Positions 58,414 to 64,000 of a stretch of 64,000 nt of DNA are shown here, piece after piece; within the stretch, counting starts at the first letter, position 1; each line of letters starts with the position of its first letter. Source of the DNA: Isoetes taiwanensis (taxonomy: Eukaryota; Streptophyta; Lycopodiopsida; Isoetales; Isoetaceae); assembly GCA_021234155.1 (NCBI GenBank), contig JAJEKV010000031.1:4170835-4234834 (forward strand). Direction: 5' to 3'. The translations under genes and the position numbers were made by a program. The notes beneath the pieces are model-generated. The model did not search any database, was not told the origin of the DNA, and saw only the letters and a list, made by a program, of their open reading frames with translations.

Positions 58414-60031
58414 GTAAGTATCTTGCTTGCCATTACTTGTTTATGAAAGATTAAATTGCTTTGTGTCTATTTAATATGCCTTTAGGTTCTTGGTGGTGCG
58501 CTTATTCATTGGATGCTTCAAAAGTTTTTTGAGATCACAAGTGCTAGTATGAACATGAAATAGTTTGTATTTCTTAAGCCCAAACCCTTTTTATGTTAGT
58601 TTATGAATTGTTGCTTAAATCACTTCTACAAACATTCATTATTGCATATTACTAGAAAAAGTGCCCAATGTTGCTGGGCTTTTCTTTGAGCATAACTCAA
58701 ATGCTAATATTAATTGAAAGTAGTGGTTAGTGTTTATTTGAAGACGTTTAGTCTACCCCAACAAAAGTTAAAAGTATATCAAAGGTAACTTTTGATTATT
58801 TAAAGTATCAAACCTTTTTATGATGAAGTTGTGAATGTAGTTAACTCAAGATGTGAATGAGTTGCTTTAAAGAAAATGCATGTGACTTCTAGAACCCCAA
58901 CTGTGCAAAAATTCTCTCTCTCTCAAAACTGTTAAAGCAAAGCACAAAGACTACATCAAGTTCAAAGTTCTTTATTAAATATAGGATTCATACGAACATA
59001 TCGTATTTTTTGAATCTCCGCAATATGACTGTGTAAAAGCATAGTTAAATCTTTTTGAAGCCACATAAGCACCCTTGCTTCAGTGCATATACCTAGGACC
59101 AAAATCACAATACAGTTCAAACATCCATGTATTCATGTGCATTAACTATATATGTTACTTATCATTTCCTAGATTATTTTTAAACTTTTTGATCTTGTAG
59201 CTTCCTCGAGCATGGAAACTAAGGCTATACAACTATAAAAATAAATTTGTCAATGCCAAACTTAGGTATACATCTTATTTGTATATGGTAGCACCATAAA
59301 CTATGGTACGGCCGAATGTAACTACCTTTTCATCTTATCTTATCTTATCTTATCTTTATTCTATTCTATTTAAGTTTAGCCTGAAAAAGTTTTACCAATG
59401 GTCCAGAAAAGGACTCTTGTGCTAAACCACTAACACAAGACTACCTTATGAGTTTCTTTTCCTTTTGGTGGAGATTTTGAAGGAACAATTAAGGTTCTTT
59501 ATCAATTGTAAAAGTTTATTACACATTGTCGATGGCATCATAGATTTAAGTTCCTATATAAAATAACCTACAACCCATCGTATGCTTGAGTAGAAAAATT
59601 ACAACTTATGGCCTCCACGTTTGAATGTTGTCCTACTTGTTTAGACCAATTAGCTTCACTTCAACCAACTCTACTGTTTTAGAGTGTGTGACATGTATGC
59701 ATAATACCCAACAATTCCAAGAAATAAAGCAAAATTGCCCTTGGTAAGCAACAATAATTAAAATGGAAATCATAGCATGCACAACCACTTTTCCATGCAG
59801 TTTTGACATTCTACATATCATAAATTGTTAAATTTTTGATGAATTATTCACTTTAATACCTCGATTAAATAGTAGCTTAGTGAGAAAAAAAATAAATCAA
59901 CCAATGTAGCATACCATCAAATGTATAATAACCTTAGATCTCCATTGTCGGGCATAAAACTGGCAAATGTAAAATGGCTCTCCTTCTTCCCAAGCTTACA
60001 ACCATTTCAATGCAAGAGTATTGCAGTGTAA
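58414..60031. other. AT-rich intergenic sequence
   Basis: No gene or RNA recognised. A short (TCTTA)n run lies at 59,332-59,356. Confidence 0.5.
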
Positions 60032-60275
60032 AATATATATATATATATATATTTTTTTTTTGAAGGAACGAGATGATTTTTTCATTAATTAAGGAAAAAC
60101 ATACAAAATCCTGTTAAGTCCCATCGAGGCTTAACAAGGCACAATATGATAGTAGGTGACAATATAATTATCCACACAGATGTTTATAAAAGTATCCGGC
60201 CAGAATAAGCTTGAAGATATGAAGATTCTTCACAGCAGCAAATGTATCAAAATAGGTAGCCACTTTTGCAAGAAT

Positions 60276-60945
60276 TCACATAGAACGCCCGAGCATGTTG
60301 GTGAATAGAAAAAGAGATGCATCCCTGTATTGCCCTTTTGTTGTCTCTACTAAAACCTGCACATACAAACAGAAATATTGCAATCATAAAGAGGCCATAG
60401 TGCTGACTTTTGCTAAGATCCTTGTTGATGGGATGGTAGGAATAATGGGGCAATTGGGGTCATCAGACTGGAAGAGGATATTGAAGCGGGTTGTGAAATT
60501 ACTAGTTGTATCCAGAGTGTATGAGTATTCTTTCCACAACTGGTCTCTGATCAGTCTATAATAATCTTGCTGTACCATGAGCAGAATAAGATTGCCATAA
60601 GCATCAGCTAGCATCCTGTGCGTATAGTATAGTTCTCTGTATCTCAAGAATTGCCTTTCTGTAAATTCCTGGTGATGCTTTTCCATGAACCTAAATAAGT
60701 AGACTGTTTGCATCACTTCTCTTGAGAAGATTGAAGCCCATAACCTTTCCGATTTTGTCCTAACCTCCTCATCATCTACTACCTGCTTATGTGTCCAATG
60801 ATTATGTGGAGGATAGCAGACTTGATGCTCATGTATTCTGTGTTCACCATATCTGGCCACTTCATTTCTCAAAGAGGCCCCATCCTTAGTGACAAAGTAT
60901 CTGTTTGTATGTGGACCTCTGCATAACTCCATGTATCCTAAGCAA
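60276..60945 (-). CDS. Unrecognised ORF in the LINE 3' region, possibly two exons
   Basis: Starts after a polypyrimidine tract and acceptor TTTTTTTGCTTAG|GATAC only seven bases after the LINE ORF2 stop. It reads GYMELCRGPHTNRYFVTKDG, YGEHRIHEHQVCYPPHNHW, FSREVMQTVYLFRFMEKHH, YRELYYTHRMLADAYGNL and SDDPNCPIIPTIPSTRILAK (60,945-60,408). A possible intron (AAAA|GTCAGC ... GTGCAG|GTTTT) then joins in frame to VLVETTKGQYRDASLFLFTN ... GRSM-stop at 60,276. About 206 residues in all, with no family I recognise. Its position between ORF2 and the poly(A) tail suggests LINE 3' transduction, a captured host exon, or an element-specific protein. Confidence 0.35.
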
Positions 60946-60951
60946 AAAAAC

Positions 60952-62979
60952 TCAGTTAGCATTTGTAAATGTGAGCCTGGAAATGAACAAAAGATGATAC
61001 CCCACAAATTCACCAATTTGATCCCAACACCTGTCATAATTGTCAGCAAATAATTTCCTATGTGCAGTAGCACAAAGCTCAATGTCATACTTAATATGCA
61101 ATTTGATCCATGTAATAGAAAACCTTTTTTTGCCATATAAACATCTATTTCTGGATTTCCAAATATTCCAAAGGCATAAATAAACAATAATGTTTTTGTA
61201 AGTGTCTTGTCCATGTAAGAGATTGATTATAGAAGATCTATCAAAGTTACCAAAATTTCTATTGATCCAAGACCACAAGGAATCCAACTTAGAACAGAAA
61301 AAGATATGTTCAAAATCCTCAACATTATTACAGTTTAGAGGGCAATTGGGAGACACATTAGGATTCCTGCTGTTAATAACCTGAAGGCAAGGAACACTTT
61401 TGTTTGCAATGAGCCAAATGAAGAAGGAAACCTTTTTTGCAACATAAGAATTCCAAACATTTTTTATAATGAATTTGGTAGCAGTAGGATCAATTCCCCA
61501 AACACTGGAAGATTTGGGAGGATGAGGACACTGATGTATGAAATTATAGACATCCTTTACCTTATAGCACTTCTTCTTATTTAAACACCAATCCAAATTA
61601 CTATGCAGGATCTGATTAATATTGGAATTTCCCACAATATTCCTGATGTGTTTGTAAATTTTTTTATCAGTTTGAGAGCCCCTAATAGAAGCTTTGAGAT
61701 TAGACCAGGTTACCCATCTGTTATTCTGCCACAGATCTCCCAGATTAATGATACCATAAGAACTCCACTTTTTGTATATTTGAGGGTGCTTTAGAGCAAG
61801 CACATGGTTTGGATGATCCTTAAAAGTAGGAGACCAAAAAATGGACATAGCAGAATGAAAACATATATCTTGCTCATATTTGAATGCCGAGAAAATATTA
61901 TTCCAAGCCTTCATAATATTCCTCATAAGAGGAGACATGTTTGATGCCAAGGAGACTTCACAAAAGGCAGAATTCGGCAGCTCATGGAAGACTGAGGGAT
62001 GACCCAGGGGAGAACTCTCCTTAAGCCAATATCTAATGAATTTGGAGGCAGCACTATTAGAACCACTGAGGGCTTTCCAAACAAACTTTCCAGCAAGAGC
62101 TTGAGCTTGTTTATGAATGTCTTTACATGCTAGACCACCCTCTTTCTTCTTCATGGTGATTGTGTTCCAATTGACTAAGTTGTTGCCATTCCATATAAAA
62201 TTCCTTATGATCTTCTCAATCTGTTTATAGACACAGGCAGGAGCCACAAGGGCAGTGGAGAAATAAATATGGGAGCTGGTGAGAACTTGATTAGCAATTA
62301 CCACTCGACCAGCCAGAGATAGAGAATTTCTGTATGTATGAAGTTTAGCTCTAATTTTCTCAACAATAGGAGACCACAGACCAGAGAGATTTGAATTTAA
62401 AGATAAAGGCATTCCCAAAAGTTTGGTAACTTCAGAGGTTTTAATAACTTTAATCCCAGGCACATTTATGTCATCATCACCAATAATAACACATTTAGAT
62501 AAATTAAGATCCACACCTGAGGCTGCACTAAATTGGCTCAAGATATCCATAAAAAGATTAATATTATCATCCTTATTTTCCAGGAAGCAGAAAGTGTCAT
62601 CAGCATATTGGTGGATGCAAATAGACTCAGTGGATTTTGGGAGCTTTAGCCCAGTCAAATTTCCAACATTTTGATGATGCAGGACAGCCTTAGTCAGCAA
62701 CTCAGCCACTACAATGAATAAATAGGGAGCCAAAGGACAACCTTGTCTGACCCCCCTCTCCAAAGGAAAAAAAGGACTAGGTGAACCATTAATTAGAATT
62801 GCTGAACTTGATCTAAGATTCAGACCATTGATTAACTGGATGACTTTATCATGAAAACCGAGTTTTTCCATAGCATATTCAATGAACTCCCATCTAATGT
62901 TATCAAAGGCTCTTTTAAAATCTAACTTAAGAAGAACACAGTTTTGATTCGAGATTTTATTCCAATGCAACCCTTCCAT
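60952..62979 (-). CDS. LINE ORF2, reverse transcriptase C-terminal two thirds
   Basis: 675 codons with the RT palm motifs: LLKLDFKRAFDNIRWEFIEY (motif A), RGVRQGCPLAPYLFIVVAEL (motif B) and CIHQYADDTFCFLENKDD (motif C, YADD). Then the plant-LINE thumb region with FIWNGNNLVNWNTITMKKKE, and a zf-RVT-like C-terminal CPLNCNNVEDFEHIFFCSKL followed by LCLWNIWKSRNRCLYG. The protein would reverse-transcribe the element RNA at the nicked target. This long segment is uninterrupted, but a frameshift and stops near 63,000-63,095 separate it from the N-terminal part, so the element is probably dead. Confidence 0.9.
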   Translation of the reverse strand: MEGLHWNKISNQNCVLLKLDFKRAFDNIRWEFIEYAMEKLGFHDKVIQLINGLNLRSSSAILINGSPSPFFPLERGVRQGCPLAPYLFIVVAELLTKAVLHHQNVGNLTGLKLPKSTESICIHQYADDTFCFLENKDDNINLFMDILSQFSAASGVDLNLSKCVIIGDDDINVPGIKVIKTSEVTKLLGMPLSLNSNLSGLWSPIVEKIRAKLHTYRNSLSLAGRVVIANQVLTSSHIYFSTALVAPACVYKQIEKIIRNFIWNGNNLVNWNTITMKKKEGGLACKDIHKQAQALAGKFVWKALSGSNSAASKFIRYWLKESSPLGHPSVFHELPNSAFCEVSLASNMSPLMRNIMKAWNNIFSAFKYEQDICFHSAMSIFWSPTFKDHPNHVLALKHPQIYKKWSSYGIINLGDLWQNNRWVTWSNLKASIRGSQTDKKIYKHIRNIVGNSNINQILHSNLDWCLNKKKCYKVKDVYNFIHQCPHPPKSSSVWGIDPTATKFIIKNVWNSYVAKKVSFFIWLIANKSVPCLQVINSRNPNVSPNCPLNCNNVEDFEHIFFCSKLDSLWSWINRNFGNFDRSSIINLLHGQDTYKNIIVYLCLWNIWKSRNRCLYGKKRFSITWIKLHIKYDIELCATAHRKLFADNYDRCWDQIGEFVGYHLLFISRLTFTNAN

Positions 62980-63094
62980 GGCAGCAATATAGTTCTCAAG
63001 AATAAACCTATTAGGAAGAAAAGCACTCTGATTTCTCTAATGTCTGATTCAAAGATAATCTTTGATTCTTGAGGCAATAATTTTGGCAATGATC

Positions 63095-63964
63095 TTATAG
63101 GTGGTATTGGTTAAAGATATTGGTCTCGGTCGAGAAAACCCAAAGAGGCTTGTCCACTTTAGGGATTAAAGAGATAAATCCACTAGCTATAGAAGGATGA
63201 AGATGCTTAGCTTCCCAAAAGCCTCTTATGAAATGCATGAAGTCATACTGGATTAAATCCCAAAATTCTAAAAAGAATTCTGGAGGAAATCCATCAGGAC
63301 CAGGAGATTTACCATGTTTAAAGCTCTTGAGAATTGATAAAACTTCATCAGGGCTAGGAACATCTGAAAGGGCAATATCCATTTGATTGTGATCATTTGG
63401 AATAATGGAGTCAATCAAATCAATGAATTTCTTGGCATTATTGTCCATAGAGATATCAGAAATGATGCTTTTTGAAAACAGGTCAGAATATTTAGAATGG
63501 AAATAATTAGTGATATCACAGGGATTATTCAAAACCAGACCAGAATCATTAGTAATTTCATTGATAGAGCTCTTATTCTGTCTTGCCTTGGCAATTCTAA
63601 AGAAAAAATTCGTGCTACCAGAGTCCATGTCATTCGTGTATTTAATTTTTGATCTGACTGCTGCCCCTTTGGCCTCAAATTCCTCAATAATCCTAATCTT
63701 TATTTCAAGATTTTCCTCTTGGAGATGTAAAGAAGAATTGAAAGGATCCTCACTTAAAGCCAACCTCACATCTCTCATATGCTGAAGAAGAATGTTTTTT
63801 TCCCTGACTTTATCAGATTTTAGCTTTTTAGACCATTCTTTAATCCAAGATTTGGAGGCCTTAAGATTCGAATAGAAACCCTTCATGGACATGGATTCTG
63901 TAACTCTAGGAAGGCTAGAGTAGAATCCCCTGAACTCTTGACAGAATAAGGTGTTTTGAAGCAA
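63095..63964 (-). pseudogene. LINE ORF2, segment between endonuclease and RT
   Basis: 289 codons, cut off by the stop/frame break at 63,095. Contains FRIAKARQNKSSINEITND, the linker typical of plant L1 ORF2, and GKSPGPDGFPPEFFLEFWDL, the conserved PDG entry motif of the RT domain. In another frame the sequence then continues RPISLTNTTYKIIAKIIASR and, after a further break, FLPNRFILENYIAAMEG, reaching the downstream RT segment. The endonuclease domain lies beyond the window. Confidence 0.85.
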
Positions 63965-64000
63965 ACTGGAGTTGAACTTGTAAGGAATGTTACCAGATCT

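Larger units (their letters stand above)
60032..64000 (-). mobile_element. L1-type LINE, 5' part beyond the window
   Basis: Reads leftward. The 3' end is a poly(A) run (poly-T on the plus strand at 60,051-60,061) next to a (TA)n run, preceded on the minus strand by TTAATGAAAAAATCATCTCG, a plant-LINE-like 3' terminus. The RT gene lies upstream. At least 3.95 kb of the element is in the window and it continues past 64,000, so its 5' end and target duplication cannot be examined. Confidence 0.85.

Noticed and set aside
1-64000. tRNA or rRNA genes
   Set aside because: No A/B-box pair with a cloverleaf fold and no conserved rRNA sequence noticed on either strand. The GC-rich satellite is not rDNA as far as I can tell.

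Overview
This is nuclear DNA of a land plant with a repeat-rich genome. The clearest evidence is an apparently intact four-exon class III (secretory) peroxidase gene with a TATA box. CACTA/En-Spm, hAT and plant-type L1 LINE sequences support it. The two unusual DDE-type transposases and the large amount of degenerate transposon DNA would fit a lycophyte, fern or bryophyte better than a typical crop, but that is inference. Most of the window is mobile or tandemly repeated DNA; only about 45.1-49.6 kb looks like gene space.

Layout. 1-3.4 kb: remains of a CACTA-like element carrying a degenerate kinase-like coding region on the minus strand, with three ~122 bp repeats and two hairpins. 3.4-12.7 kb: three tandem copies of a ~3.2 kb unit, each bounded by a (GAA)n tract (about 55, 15, 15 and 75 triplets). 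12.7-14.75 kb: AT-rich DNA with GACG-type subterminal repeats and an internal duplication. 14.76-34.95 kb: a GC-rich ~1.11 kb satellite array cut in two by a 12,317 bp element (19,114-31,430). That element has 32 bp perfect terminal inverted repeats and a CAAT target-site duplication. It encodes a decayed transposase of the DNCAGQNKN...GHTHEDVD type, plus minus-strand cargo that may include a DNA-methyltransferase-like fragment.

34.95-43.87 kb: a truncated host-like gene piece, a small two-exon gene, then a CACTA element on the minus strand with TNP2-type transposase and a SET-like coding region. Its CTTGTAGTG terminus is at 43,863. 43.9-45.1 kb: no gene. 45.17-46.5 kb: peroxidase (minus). 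46.8-49.6 kb: on the plus strand, a coiled-coil/RING-like gene and an FCP1-like phosphatase gene. Both keep in-frame splice sites but carry single-base frameshifts. 49.8-51.9 kb: minisatellite, foldback sequence and a tandem pair of hairpins. 52.5-55.9 kb: a second DDE-like transposase (minus). 56.1-58.4 kb: hAT pseudogene. 60.03-64.0 kb: L1-type LINE (minus), running off the right edge, with an additional open reading frame between ORF2 and its poly(A) tail.

The most interesting items are the 12.3 kb element that can be excised on paper to restore the satellite exactly; its interspersed AAATCGCGC..GGCGATTT motifs; two places where neighbouring hairpins keep the same loop but have different, still complementary arms; and the SET-like and kinase-like coding regions inside CACTA-type elements.
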